The notes under the pieces are model-generated. The model was not told the origin of the DNA. It worked only from the letters and a program-made list of their open reading frames with translations, and did no database searches. From positions 1 to 64,000 of the forward strand of contig JAFQOR010000012.1 in NCBI GenBank assembly GCA_017403125.1: a DNA stretch of 64,000 nucleotides, given 5' to 3'. The translations under genes were made by a program, and so were the position numbers. This document shows, piece by piece, positions 1 through 9,166 of this stretch (position 1 is its first letter; each line of letters starts with the position of its first letter). This DNA comes from Alistipes sp. (GTDB lineage: Bacteria > Bacteroidota > Bacteroidia > Bacteroidales > Rikenellaceae).

Positions 1-170
1 ATGCTCTTGAAAGAGGGGCTTCTACCGTTATCGGTGAGGCTATGACTCTCAAGCATGGTGGCGACAGCGACAACCTCAAAGTTGAGACTGCTGGTACATA
101 CGACTTTTACTTTAACCCCACTACTTGCATCATGTATGTAATGGAGGCTGGTAATGTTCCCGCTATTTAA
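1..170 (+). CDS. SusE/SusF-like outer-membrane starch-binding lipoprotein, C-terminal end (partial)
   Basis: The window opens inside a gene whose last 55 codons are visible, reading in the frame that starts at base 3 and stops at 168-170. The tail contains a glycine-threonine turn followed by YDFYFNP and a final beta strand MYVMEAG, which resembles the C-terminal carbohydrate-binding repeat of SusE/SusF lipoproteins of Bacteroidota starch systems. In known systems these proteins sit on the outer face of the outer membrane and bind starch beside SusC/SusD. Its place just upstream of a GH53 and four GH13 enzymes on the same strand fits the end of the binding-protein part of a polysaccharide-utilisation locus. 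With so little sequence the choice between SusE and SusF is not possible. Confidence 0.6.
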   Translation, partial: ALERGASTVIGEAMTLKHGGDSDNLKVETAGTYDFYFNPTTCIMYVMEAGNVPAI

Positions 171-181
171 TCTACACTTTA

Positions 182-217
182 ATATACTACCGCGTGCGTG
201 TGCGCGCGGTAGTATAT
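182..217 (+). repeat. Perfect 13-bp inverted repeat (stem-loop)
   Basis: ATATACTACCGCG (182-194) pairs perfectly with CGCGGTAGTATAT (205-217) around a 10-base loop. No run of T follows, so it is not a typical intrinsic terminator. It lies 11 bases after the SusE/F-like stop and could be an mRNA-stabilising or processing hairpin separating binding-protein from enzyme transcripts. Confidence 0.7.
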
Positions 218-221
218 CTTG

Positions 222-249
222 ACCGGACAACTTTGATCGGTTGTCCGGT
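222..249 (+). repeat. Second inverted repeat, 9-bp arms (stem-loop)
   Basis: ACCGGACAA (222-230) pairs perfectly with TTGTCCGGT (241-249) around a 10-base loop, four bases after the first stem-loop. Again there is no T tract. The remaining 72 bases to the GH53 start are A-rich and hold no clear TAnnTTTG box, so the enzymes may be expressed by read-through past these two hairpins. Confidence 0.65.
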
Positions 250-321
250 TCCTAATAGGAGCAAAAGACGACATAACAAAACGACGCTTGCTCAAAAAAA
301 ACAACCAAAGGCAATAATCGA

Positions 322-1572
322 ATGAAGAAGTTATTGTATGGCATAGCATCGTTGATGCTACTTTTGTCGGCATGTGGCGACGACAAGGAGACTATACCCT
401 CGCCCCAACCTTCGCCCAACCCCGAGCCCACACCTATGCCCATGCCCGAAAACTTCTATCGTGGCACGACAATGTCGTTCGCAAACTACCTCACCGATTG
501 TGGTTTGGTGTATCGCGAGGCCGGCGAAGCAAAGAATCCTTACACATCGATAAAGGAGCATGGCGCAAACATCGTGCGTCTGCAACTCGACCGCCAAGCC
601 TTCGAGCCCATAAACGGCGTGACGATAGATTGGCAGCAGTGGGAACGTGTGGTGGAGGATGCCAAGTGTGCCCAACAGGAGGGATTGGATATAATGCTTA
701 CGCTGAAACCCGACTACGATAAATTTTCTGCATCTGATGCCTCACACAACCATATTCCCGAGGATTGGAAGTCGTTGAGCGAGGCGGAGCTTCAAGAGGC
801 ACTCTACAACTGGGTCTATGATTCGCTCGACGCACTCTATGCCGAAGGCATAACGCCAAAGATTGTTGCCGTGGGTAACGAGGTGAACATCGGCTTCCTG
901 CTAAATGGCGCGCACGATGCCGCACGCAGCGCTCGCCTACTGAAAGAGGGTCATCGCGCCGTACGCGACTTTGCCACAGCGAAGGGCGTGGAGATTATCT
1001 CGGCACTGCACATCGCCAACCCATCGAAGGCGGGAAACTACGTAAATACATTCCACCAGAACGGTTGCCGCGACTACGACGTAGTGGCACTATCGTGGTA
1101 TCCGGGTAGCGACATAGGACACTCGATGGGCTCGTTCCAAAACTTCGAGAGCATGGGCGAGTACTTCATCGAGCGATACTCGAAGCGAATAATGATATTG
1201 GAGACTGCCTACTCCTTCACCACAGGTACGGTAAACGGAACGTGGATGGGCGACTGGTGCAACAACTCCTATAACTACCCCAATTGGAATGATGCTACGA
1301 ACACCGAAAACTACACCCCGGCGAAACAACGCGCATGGCTACGCTCCTTGGCAGAAGATGTCAAGGCGGGAGGTGGCATAGGCGTCATCACATGGGGAAC
1401 GGAGTCGCTTCCCGACCTCTTGGAGGGCGTAGAGGAGGGTCACGGTCTGGGTATCTACACCTACCCCGCAGCGTGGGGCTATGGCTCGACATGGGAGAAC
1501 AACTCGTATTGGGACTTTACCAACCAGAACAACCTGCACGAGGGAATAGATTGGATGCAGGATGTGGAGTAG
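322..1572 (+). CDS. GH53 arabinogalactan endo-beta-1,4-galactanase, lipoprotein
   Basis: A 416-residue protein with a lipoprotein signal (LLLSAC, Cys18) followed by an acidic stretch GDDKE and a proline-rich linker to about residue 42, suggesting a surface-exposed lipoprotein. The rest fits one GH53 (beta/alpha)8 barrel. VGNEVN carries the probable acid/base Glu187, and ILETAY the probable nucleophile Glu294; their spacing is as expected for the family. GH53 enzymes cut beta-1,4-galactan side chains of pectin (type I arabinogalactan). Start: ATG at 322, directly before the signal peptide. It is followed 56 bases later by the first amylase on the same strand, so it probably belongs to the same transcription unit, although galactan and starch are unrelated substrates. 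Family assignment is firm; substrate is inferred. Confidence 0.88.
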   Translation: MKKLLYGIASLMLLLSACGDDKETIPSPQPSPNPEPTPMPMPENFYRGTTMSFANYLTDCGLVYREAGEAKNPYTSIKEHGANIVRLQLDRQAFEPINGVTIDWQQWERVVEDAKCAQQEGLDIMLTLKPDYDKFSASDASHNHIPEDWKSLSEAELQEALYNWVYDSLDALYAEGITPKIVAVGNEVNIGFLLNGAHDAARSARLLKEGHRAVRDFATAKGVEIISALHIANPSKAGNYVNTFHQNGCRDYDVVALSWYPGSDIGHSMGSFQNFESMGEYFIERYSKRIMILETAYSFTTGTVNGTWMGDWCNNSYNYPNWNDATNTENYTPAKQRAWLRSLAEDVKAGGGIGVITWGTESLPDLLEGVEEGHGLGIYTYPAAWGYGSTWENNSYWDFTNQNNLHEGIDWMQDVE

Positions 1573-1628
1573 TTGCTGTGCAACGAGCTTTTTGATGCTG
1601 AAAATATAGATTATAAAACACAAATAGT

Positions 1629-3821
1629 ATGAAGTTGAAGTATTTTATGCTACCGACGATGGTGCTTTCATTAGCGGTTGTCGGTTGCGGTGGCGAAAAG
1701 CCCAAGCAGGAGGAGCAGCAGGCCGAGCAGACAGCGATAGCTGCTACCGAGGAGCAGACCGAGAGCGAGAAGCTCTTTGAGTTGGGAAACATGGATCTTG
1801 TAGTGCCTCTCTACATCGACGAGAACGTCAAGGAGCACTACCTTACGGACTACTATCCGCAGTGGGTAGGTGCCGACAAGATTACGACCGACGACGAGCG
1901 CATCGAGCTTACACCCCTCAAAGATGACTGGTCGGTATTCTCGATTAAGGCATCGAAGGATATGAAGGTATCGACAATCGACGTATGGCACGGCGAGTCG
2001 AAGCTATCGATTGTGGTACTCGGTGGCAATCGCGACAAGGATAGCTACATGACGGTTGTCGGCACGTTCGACAATGACATCCTTGCCAACAAAGATATCA
2101 CCGAGGCGGTCGTAATGTGGCAAAACAAGCGCATCGAGGGAGTGGATGTCGAAGGCAAATATATCTTTTTGAACACCCCCGACGAGGCCAAAGATTACAA
2201 GCGCTCACACCTTCGCATCTTCGCAGCATCGAAGGATGGCCGCTTCAACGATGTACTCATACCGTTAGAGAACGGTAGTCCGGTAACGAGCACCTCGCAG
2301 CTCGCACGCAGCGACAAGCATACACAGGTGCTCTACTCGTTGATGATTGACCGCTTTGCAAATGGCTCAACGGCAAACGACTGGAAACTCAACTCGCCCG
2401 AGGTACTCGACAAGGTTGATTATCAGGGTGGCGACATCGTGGGTATCACACAGAAAATTCAGGACTCATACTTCGACATGCTGGGCATCAGCACCATCTG
2501 GATTTCGCCCATCACGCAGAATCCCTACGACGCATGGGGTCAGAACGTAAATCCCGACACGAAGTTCTCGGGCTATCACGGCTATTGGCCTATTTACAGC
2601 ACCGTGGTAGATAAGCGCTTTGGCACCGAGGAGGAGCTTCGTACGATGTTGAACGAGGCACACGCAAATGGCAAGAACGTTATCTTGGACTACGTTGCAA
2701 ACCACCTTCACATCAACTCTCCCGTGCTGCAAGAGCACCCCGACTGGACCACAGAGCTTATGTTGCCCGATGGTCGCAAGAATATCGGTCAGTGGGATGG
2801 CGAGACACGTCTTACGACATGGTTCGACGAGCACATCCCCACGCTTGACTTGGAGCGTCAGGAGGTTTGCGACCCAATGACCGACTCGGCACTGCACTGG
2901 GTACGCAACTTCGACTTCGATGGCTATCGCCACGACGCTTGCAAGCATATTCCGTTGGACTACTGGCGCATGCTTACACACAAGATGAAGTCGGAGATGC
3001 CCAACCGCAGCCTCTGGCAGATTGGTGAGACCTATGGCGATGTATCGCTCATCGGCTCATACGTTAAGACCGGTATGATCGACGCACAGTTCGACTTCAA
3101 CCTCTACCACACCTCGCGCGACGTCATCGTTGATGAGAGCCGCTCGATGCGCGACATCGTAGCCGTAGTCGAGGAGTCTGAGGCAGCATACGGCTCGCAC
3201 CACACCATGGGTAACATCACCGGCAACCACGACAAGCCTCGCTTCATCTCGTTGGCAGGTGGCGACATGTCGCTCTGGTGCCCCGACGACAAGGCCGAGG
3301 GATGGAATCGTGAGGTTGGCGTAGGCGACATGGATATGGGTCACGCGAAACTCAAACTACTCAAAGCCATAATCTCTACCGTTCCGGGTGTTCCTTGCAT
3401 ATATCAGGGCGACGAGTATGGCGTTCCGGGTGCTAACGACCCCGATAACCGCGACATGATGGTATTCGAAGCTGCTAACGACCACCAGCAGAAGGAGTTT
3501 GAAGCTACATGCAACCTATTCAATCTGCGCCGCTCGTCGTTGGCGTTGATGTATGGTAACTACAAAACGCTCTATGTCGATGACAGCGTATGGGTATTCA
3601 TGCGTCACTACAAGGACGACTTGGCGATTGTTGCCATGAACGTACGTGATAAGGACCGCACCGTAAGAGTTAAGCTCGACAACCTGATCTTCGGCGTCTT
3701 GAACAGGAGCTTGCGCAAGAGCCTCGGAAGCTACGATGCTGACGTCGTACGCGACCAGGACTACTCGCTCACAATCCACATTCCGGCATACGGATATGCG
3801 ATATTTCAGAAGAGACTGTAA
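1629..3821 (+). CDS. GH13 alpha-amylase, SusG-like lipoprotein
   Basis: A 730-residue enzyme with lipoprotein signal (VVGC, Cys20) and an acidic/glutamine-rich linker to about residue 48. An N-terminal beta-rich region of roughly 200 residues precedes the catalytic barrel. The four GH13 motifs are present: DYVANH (region I), GYRHDACKH with nucleophile Asp436, IGETY with acid/base Glu467, and GNHDKP with the transition-state stabiliser Asp535. SusG-type enzymes cleave alpha-1,4 links of starch at the cell surface, and the lipid anchor fits that location. It lies between the GH53 gene and the next GH13 gene with short gaps (56 and 26 bases). Most likely an endo-acting surface amylase feeding oligosaccharides to the SusCD porter that presumably lies upstream of the window. 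Confidence 0.88.
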   Translation: MKLKYFMLPTMVLSLAVVGCGGEKPKQEEQQAEQTAIAATEEQTESEKLFELGNMDLVVPLYIDENVKEHYLTDYYPQWVGADKITTDDERIELTPLKDDWSVFSIKASKDMKVSTIDVWHGESKLSIVVLGGNRDKDSYMTVVGTFDNDILANKDITEAVVMWQNKRIEGVDVEGKYIFLNTPDEAKDYKRSHLRIFAASKDGRFNDVLIPLENGSPVTSTSQLARSDKHTQVLYSLMIDRFANGSTANDWKLNSPEVLDKVDYQGGDIVGITQKIQDSYFDMLGISTIWISPITQNPYDAWGQNVNPDTKFSGYHGYWPIYSTVVDKRFGTEEELRTMLNEAHANGKNVILDYVANHLHINSPVLQEHPDWTTELMLPDGRKNIGQWDGETRLTTWFDEHIPTLDLERQEVCDPMTDSALHWVRNFDFDGYRHDACKHIPLDYWRMLTHKMKSEMPNRSLWQIGETYGDVSLIGSYVKTGMIDAQFDFNLYHTSRDVIVDESRSMRDIVAVVEESEAAYGSHHTMGNITGNHDKPRFISLAGGDMSLWCPDDKAEGWNREVGVGDMDMGHAKLKLLKAIISTVPGVPCIYQGDEYGVPGANDPDNRDMMVFEAANDHQQKEFEATCNLFNLRRSSLALMYGNYKTLYVDDSVWVFMRHYKDDLAIVAMNVRDKDRTVRVKLDNLIFGVLNRSLRKSLGSYDADVVRDQDYSLTIHIPAYGYAIFQKRL

Positions 3822-3847
3822 ATTATAAACTAAAAAAAGATAAGTAT

Positions 3848-5317
3848 ATGAAGAAGATTTTTTCGTTCATCGCACTTGCAGCAATAGTTGCGTCGTGCGG
3901 TGGTAACAAGCCCAAGGCAGAGGAGGCTACGGCAGAGGCTGCAACAACAGTTGAGGAGGTAGCAACAGCGAACGAGGCAGCCGAGGAGAGCGAGGAGGCA
4001 GCATACGACATGTACAACTCGGTGGTATATGAGCTCAACATTCGTCAGGCAACAGCCGAAGGCACGTTCCGCGCTGCCGAAGAGTATCTTCCCACATTGA
4101 AGCAGATGGGCGTAGATATCGTATGGCTAATGCCTATCAGCCCCATTGGAGTCGAGGGTCGCAAAGGCACGCTTGGCTCATACTATTCGATAGTAGATTA
4201 CAAGGCTATCAACCCCGAGTTTGGTACGCTGGACGACTTCAAGAGCTTCCTTGACAAGGCTCACGACCTCGGCTTAAAGGTCATAATCGACTGGGTTGCT
4301 AACCACACATCACGCGATGCAAAGTGGTGGACCGAGGGTAAGAAGGATTGGTACAAAATCGACCCCGAGACCGACCTTCCTATCGTAGAGTATGACTGGA
4401 CCGACATCGCATCGCTCGACTACGAGAACGAGGATATGCGCGCAGCAATGACCGAGGCTCTGTGCTACTGGGTGGAGATTGGTATCGATGGCTATCGTTG
4501 CGACGTTGCATACAAGGTGCCATCAGACTTCTGGCAGGCAGCATTCGAGGAGGTAAAGAAGATCAATCCGAACGTATATCTCTTGGCCGAGGGCGAGGAG
4601 AGCTGGTTGCACAACAACGCTTTTGATACGACCTATGCATGGGAGTTCCACCACATGATGAATGCCATGGCAAAGGGTGGTAGCGAAACAAAGAACGTAG
4701 CCGGCGACGGCACCATCAAGACCGACGCAAAGAGCGTTAAGGACCTCAAAGAGTATATCGCACGCGATGCACAGAACTACGCCGCACCTGCAATGCGTCT
4801 TATGTTCACCTCGAACCACGACGAAAACTCATGGGCAGGCACCGAGATGGAGCGCATGGGAGATGCTCACAAGGCATTTGCTGCCCTTACGTTCGTACTT
4901 CCGCAGGGTCAGCCTCTGATTTATACGGGTCAGGAGATTGGCTTGAACCGTCGTTTGCAGTTCTTCGAGAAGGATCCCATCGTGGAGCTTGTAGATACCG
5001 AGTATGGCAAGGAGTATCGCGACTTCTACACCAAGCTCTGCTCGTTCCGCCACGCCAACAAGGCTCTGGCAGCAGGCAACAACGTGGCTCCCATCGTCTA
5101 TGTCGAGGGTGCTTCGGACAACCTCTTTGCTTTCACTCGCCAGAAGGCGGATAACACCGTATTCTGCGTATTCAACTTCTCGGCAGAGCCCGCAACACTC
5201 ACCATCACCGAGCGTGAGGCCGGCGACTACACCTGCGCATGTGGAGAGAAGATGTCATTCGCTGCCGGTGATACGATGGAGCTTGGCGCATGGGACTTCA
5301 AGCTCCTTGCACGCTAA
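3848..5317 (+). CDS. GH13 alpha-amylase family enzyme, exported lipoprotein form
   Basis: A 489-residue protein with a short lipoprotein signal (IVASC, Cys17) and a Glu/Ala/Thr-rich low-complexity linker to about residue 55. The barrel begins at VYELNIRQ and shows region I DWVANH, region II GYRCD (nucleophile Asp219), region III LLAEGEE (Glu248) and region IV FTSNHDENSW (Asp325). The fold is compact, without extra binding domains, which suggests a small-oligosaccharide amylase. It is closely related to the next gene, which lacks the signal peptide and linker, so the two look like a tandem duplication with different cell locations. Probable role: cleavage of maltooligosaccharides outside the cytoplasm. 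The exact substrate and membrane face cannot be read from sequence. Confidence 0.85.
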   Translation: MKKIFSFIALAAIVASCGGNKPKAEEATAEAATTVEEVATANEAAEESEEAAYDMYNSVVYELNIRQATAEGTFRAAEEYLPTLKQMGVDIVWLMPISPIGVEGRKGTLGSYYSIVDYKAINPEFGTLDDFKSFLDKAHDLGLKVIIDWVANHTSRDAKWWTEGKKDWYKIDPETDLPIVEYDWTDIASLDYENEDMRAAMTEALCYWVEIGIDGYRCDVAYKVPSDFWQAAFEEVKKINPNVYLLAEGEESWLHNNAFDTTYAWEFHHMMNAMAKGGSETKNVAGDGTIKTDAKSVKDLKEYIARDAQNYAAPAMRLMFTSNHDENSWAGTEMERMGDAHKAFAALTFVLPQGQPLIYTGQEIGLNRRLQFFEKDPIVELVDTEYGKEYRDFYTKLCSFRHANKALAAGNNVAPIVYVEGASDNLFAFTRQKADNTVFCVFNFSAEPATLTITEREAGDYTCACGEKMSFAAGDTMELGAWDFKLLAR

Positions 5318-5362
5318 TATCTAAAAACGCAAACACGAAAAACTGTTAGCAAGGCACAAGGC

Positions 5363-6646
5363 ATGTACAAGAATCCAGAGTGGAGCTACTCTGCCGTACT
5401 CTATGAGCTGAACATCAGGCAGTTCACGCCGGAGGGTACGCTCCACGCAGCAATAGAGCGACTCCCATTTCTACGCTCAATAGGCATCGACGCCATCTGG
5501 CTCATGCCCATCTACCCTATTGGCATCGAGCAGCGCAAAGGGTCGTTAGGCTCCTACTACTCGATACGCGACTACGAGGCCGTAAATCCGGAGTTCGGCA
5601 CGAAGGATGATTTTCGCAGCTTCGTAGATGTGGCACACGCTCTCGGCATGCGCGTTCTCTTGGATTGGGTTGCCAACCATACGGCACGCGATGCTCGCTG
5701 GTTGAGCGAAAAGCCGACAGAGTGGTACGAGCGCGATGCAGAGGGCAGAGCTCTCGTTCCGTGGGATTGGAGCGACACAGCGAAGCTAAACTACGCAAAC
5801 CACGATGTGTGGCAGGGCGAGATTGACGCCATGCTCTATTGGGTTAGAGAGTTCCGTATCGACGGCTTCCGTTGCGACATGGCGATGCTCGTCCCCATTG
5901 AGTTCTGGCAGGAGGCATCGTCAGCGCTACACCGCGAAAAGAGCGACATTTTTCTGCTTGCCGAAGCCGAGGAGGATAACCTCTTCGACAACGCATTCAA
6001 CGCCAGCTACCAGTGGAACATACACCACATAATGTGCGACATAGCCAAGGGTGCACGTCGCGTGTGGGACCTTCGCCATGCCATACATCACGAGCGAGCG
6101 AAGTATCCGCGCGAATCGATGCGCATGAGTTTCACCTCGAACCACGACGAAAACTCGTGGAGTGGCTCGGAGCAATCGCGCTTCGGAGCTGCGTTGGAGA
6201 TAATGACGGTTCTGACCTTCCTCATGCCCTCGACAATGCCTCTGATATACACAGGTCAGGAGGTTGGCTACGACCACTCGTTTGCCTTCTTCGACCGTGA
6301 CCCTATACCCGAGGAGAGCTACCGCGAGAATCGCACAACAGAGCTATATCGCCGTCTGTGCGCACTGAAACATAGCCAGCCGGCATTGGCAGCAGCAGAG
6401 CGAGGTGGCGAAATGATAGAGATTGAGAACAACGCCAAGGATTGCATGATAACTATGGTACGCGAGGTGGGCAATAGCCGCGTGGTTGCCATCCTAAACC
6501 TCTCGCCATACTGCATACATGCCGACTTCAACACGGGCATCTACGTCGGCGACTACCGCAACGCCATAAGTGGCGAGCGTGTGACGCTTGCAAGTCACGT
6601 CGAACGCGACATAGAGCCTTGGAGCTATCAGATATTGATCAAATAA
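5363..6646 (+). CDS. GH13 alpha-amylase family enzyme, cytoplasmic form
   Basis: A 427-residue paralogue of the preceding gene. It starts directly with a short lead-in to VLYELNIRQ and has no signal peptide, so it should stay in the cytoplasm. Catalytic motifs are intact: DWVANH, DGFRCD (Asp172), LLAEAEE (Glu201) and FTSNHDENSW (Asp262). It shares with its neighbour the stretches RKGSLGSYYSI and NPEFGT. The ATG at 5363 is the only start consistent with the fold, 45 bases after the previous stop. Expected role is hydrolysis of imported maltooligosaccharides to glucose or maltose. The C-terminal beta domain ends cleanly, with no truncation. Confidence 0.85.
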   Translation: MYKNPEWSYSAVLYELNIRQFTPEGTLHAAIERLPFLRSIGIDAIWLMPIYPIGIEQRKGSLGSYYSIRDYEAVNPEFGTKDDFRSFVDVAHALGMRVLLDWVANHTARDARWLSEKPTEWYERDAEGRALVPWDWSDTAKLNYANHDVWQGEIDAMLYWVREFRIDGFRCDMAMLVPIEFWQEASSALHREKSDIFLLAEAEEDNLFDNAFNASYQWNIHHIMCDIAKGARRVWDLRHAIHHERAKYPRESMRMSFTSNHDENSWSGSEQSRFGAALEIMTVLTFLMPSTMPLIYTGQEVGYDHSFAFFDRDPIPEESYRENRTTELYRRLCALKHSQPALAAAERGGEMIEIENNAKDCMITMVREVGNSRVVAILNLSPYCIHADFNTGIYVGDYRNAISGERVTLASHVERDIEPWSYQILIK

Positions 6647-6658
6647 ATAGGATGTTAT

Positions 6659-8530
6659 ATGAAAAGAGTTACAACAGTTATATGCGCCATGTTTCTCGTC
6701 TGCATAACAATGGCGAGCCCGGCAAAGCCCAAGGTGAGCATCAACCATGTTGAGCCGCTCTCGTGGTGGGTAGGCATGGAGCAGGAGCTACAACTTATGG
6801 TCAATGGCGACAACATATCGCTATGCAGCGTTGAGATTCTCCCGGCAGAGCAGGGTGTTAGCATCGGTGAGGTGCATCGTGCCGACAGCCCCAACTACCT
6901 CTTCGTGGATGTTGTCATCGACCAGAATGCCAAGGCTGGTGAGTACACACTGCGATTCAAGGATGGCAAACGCAAGTATGATTATGCCTACACCATCGCC
7001 GAACGCAAGGAGGGCTCACGCGAGCGTCGCAGCTTCACCACTGCCGACTTCGTATATCTAATCATGCCCGACCGCTTTGCTAATGGCAACCCCGAGAACG
7101 ACAACACCCCAAATACGGTAGAGAAGGCAGATCGTAGAAATCCGGGACGCCGACATGGCGGTGACATACAGGGCATAATCAACCACTTGGACTACATCGC
7201 CGACCTCGGTGCCACAGCAATATGGAGCACACCGATGTTGCTCGACAACGAGAATGGAGCATCGTACCACGGATACTCATGTAGCGACTACTACATGATA
7301 GATCCCCGCTTCGGTAGCAACGAACTCTTCAAGGAGTATGTCGATGAGTGTCACAAGCGCGGCTTGAAGGTTATAATGGACATCGTACCCAACCACAGCT
7401 CGACATCGCATTGGTGGTATGAGGATCAGCCCTTCGAGGATTGGACACATAGGTGGGATAGCTACACACAGTCGAACTGGACATTCTCTACCAACATGGA
7501 TTACAACGCATCATCTGCCGACCTCTACCAGATGGAGAGCGGTTGGTTCGACAGCTCAATGGCGGATATGAATCTCGACAACGAGTACCTTCTGCGCTAC
7601 TTCCAACAGTGGGCAATATGGTGGATTGAGTACTCGGGATTGGATGGTTTCCGCGTAGATACATACCCCTACAACGAGAAGATGCCTATGAGCCGCTGGT
7701 GCGAGGCCGTCATGACGGAGTATCCCAACTTCAACATCGTGGGCGAGGTGTGGACATCGTCGATTCCGCAGTTGGCATATTGGCAGGGCGGCAACAACAA
7801 TAAGGATGGTTTCGACTCTCACCTGAAATCAATCATGGACTTCCCGTTGCACGATGCAATACGTACAGCAATGACCGAGAGCGGTGCGAAAGCCGGCTGG
7901 GGTCAGGGCATGACACGCATCTACGACGTTGTATCGCACGACTTCGTATATCACGACATGAGCAACATGATGATTATGCCGGGTAACCACGATACTGACC
8001 GCATAGGTGACGTATGCGAGGGTAATCCCAAGAGTATGAAGATTGTGATGACACTACTCTGCACCATGCGTGGCATGCCGCAGTTGCTCTATGGCGACGA
8101 GCTTATGTTCCGCTCAACGGACCGAAGCAAGGGTCACCCCACACTGCGTATCGACTTCCCCGGAGGTTGGGAGGGCGATAGCACGAACCTCTTCGACAGA
8201 GCCGAGCATAGTGGCGCACAGAAGGAGGTATTCGACTTCTCACACAAACTGATGAATTGGCGCAAAAACAAGGAGGTGATACACACGGGCAAGACGCTCC
8301 ACTTCATAGATCGTGACAACACCTACGCCTACTTCCGTTACAACGACGAGGAGGTTGTGTTCGTCTATATCAACAATAGCGATAGCGAGCGCGAGATACC
8401 GTGGACTCGCTACAAGGAGATTACCGAGGGCTTGGGTTGCGGCTACGACGTCATCACAGGCGAAAAGGTCGAGATGAAGGGTAGAAAAGTTGCCCCACAA
8501 TCGACACTTATCGTGGAGTTTAAGCGATAG
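6659..8530 (+). CDS. Neopullulanase-like GH13 enzyme, SusA-like, periplasmic
   Basis: A 623-residue enzyme with a Sec signal (about residues 1-20, ending TMASPA, no lipobox). Residues about 23-115 form an Ig-like beta domain typical of neopullulanase/cyclomaltodextrinase-type GH13 enzymes. The barrel opens with YLIMPDRFANGN and contains DIVPNH (region I), GLDGFRVD (nucleophile Asp334), IVGEVW (Glu363) and PGNHDTDR (Asp445). This layout matches SusA of Bacteroides thetaiotaomicron, a periplasmic enzyme that degrades maltooligosaccharides after SusCD import. It is the last gene of the cluster, 12 bases after the previous stop, and is followed by a strong terminator. Together with the surface and cytoplasmic amylases it completes a three-compartment starch pathway. 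Confidence 0.88.
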   Translation: MKRVTTVICAMFLVCITMASPAKPKVSINHVEPLSWWVGMEQELQLMVNGDNISLCSVEILPAEQGVSIGEVHRADSPNYLFVDVVIDQNAKAGEYTLRFKDGKRKYDYAYTIAERKEGSRERRSFTTADFVYLIMPDRFANGNPENDNTPNTVEKADRRNPGRRHGGDIQGIINHLDYIADLGATAIWSTPMLLDNENGASYHGYSCSDYYMIDPRFGSNELFKEYVDECHKRGLKVIMDIVPNHSSTSHWWYEDQPFEDWTHRWDSYTQSNWTFSTNMDYNASSADLYQMESGWFDSSMADMNLDNEYLLRYFQQWAIWWIEYSGLDGFRVDTYPYNEKMPMSRWCEAVMTEYPNFNIVGEVWTSSIPQLAYWQGGNNNKDGFDSHLKSIMDFPLHDAIRTAMTESGAKAGWGQGMTRIYDVVSHDFVYHDMSNMMIMPGNHDTDRIGDVCEGNPKSMKIVMTLLCTMRGMPQLLYGDELMFRSTDRSKGHPTLRIDFPGGWEGDSTNLFDRAEHSGAQKEVFDFSHKLMNWRKNKEVIHTGKTLHFIDRDNTYAYFRYNDEEVVFVYINNSDSEREIPWTRYKEITEGLGCGYDVITGEKVEMKGRKVAPQSTLIVEFKR

Positions 8531-8570
8531 CAAAGCAACGAGCACGCAACATAGCTCGGAGTTGTTTTAG

Positions 8571-8614
8571 GGTAAGCGCAGGTAAAAAAAAACACCTGCG
8601 CTTACCTCTTTTTT
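8571..8614 (+). terminator. Intrinsic terminator of the amylase cluster
   Basis: GGTAAGCGCAGGT (8571-8583) pairs perfectly over 13 bases with ACCTGCGCTTACC (8594-8606), with an A-rich loop, followed by TCTTTTTT. This is a strong rho-independent terminator after the SusA-like gene. Confidence 0.92.
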
Positions 8615-8627
8615 AAGAAATAATTAC

Positions 8628-8635
8628 TACATTTG
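8628..8635 (+). promoter_or_regulatory. Probable -7 box for the coiled-coil gene
   Basis: TACATTTG matches the Bacteroidota -7 consensus TAnnTTTG, 30 bases before the start codon at 8666. There is no exact TTTG at the expected -33 distance; that position falls in the T run of the preceding terminator. The box right after a terminator supports an independent transcription unit. Confidence 0.5.
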
Positions 8636-8665
8636 TAATACGTAAAACTTAAATATGTTAAGGTT

Positions 8666-9127
8666 ATGAAGAGAATCGTCATCATGTTGTTGTTCGCTAC
8701 TGCGACAACTACACTTTATGCACAGAATCCCGGCAAGAGCTTGGCAGAGGCACAAATAGAGTACGACCGTGCCAAGGATAACCAGAAACGTGCTCTAAAT
8801 GAGATACGCAGCGAGGAGCGACGCATTACCGACGTAGCAAACGACAGACTCGATGCCGCCAAGAGCGATTTGGAGGATGTTAAGGAGGAGTACAAGGCTA
8901 TCGTCGAGGAGCAGAAGCGTCGCGTAGCGGAGGCAAAACGCGAGTTGGACAACGCTAACGCTCGCTACAAGCAGGAGGCAACACGCACCAAGCAGGAGAT
9001 AGCGTCGGCAAAGTCGAGGACAAAAGCCGTGGAGGAGGAGCATAAGAGCAAGGTTGCAGAGGCAAAGGCTGAAATTGCACGCATAAAATCCGAAGAGCAC
9101 GCCGCCAAGGAGACGCTTAAAAAATAA
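8666..9127 (+). CDS. Secreted coiled-coil protein, function unknown
   Basis: A 153-residue protein with a Sec signal peptide (MKRIVIMLLF to about YAQ, residue 20). The mature part is almost entirely charged helix: Lys, Arg, Glu and Ala dominate, with heptad-like spacing, no proline and almost no aromatic residues. This predicts a long alpha-helical coiled coil in the periplasm. No catalytic motif or lipobox is seen. Such proteins can act as envelope spacers or assembly chaperones, but nothing in the sequence shows which. It has its own likely promoter and terminator, so it is probably a single-gene unit. The start ATG at 8666 is directly in front of the signal peptide. Confidence 0.75.
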   Translation: MKRIVIMLLFATATTTLYAQNPGKSLAEAQIEYDRAKDNQKRALNEIRSEERRITDVANDRLDAAKSDLEDVKEEYKAIVEEQKRRVAEAKRELDNANARYKQEATRTKQEIASAKSRTKAVEEEHKSKVAEAKAEIARIKSEEHAAKETLKK

Positions 9128-9166
9128 TAGGGTATGATTTGTAGTATATCCCTTAATACTCATTTA

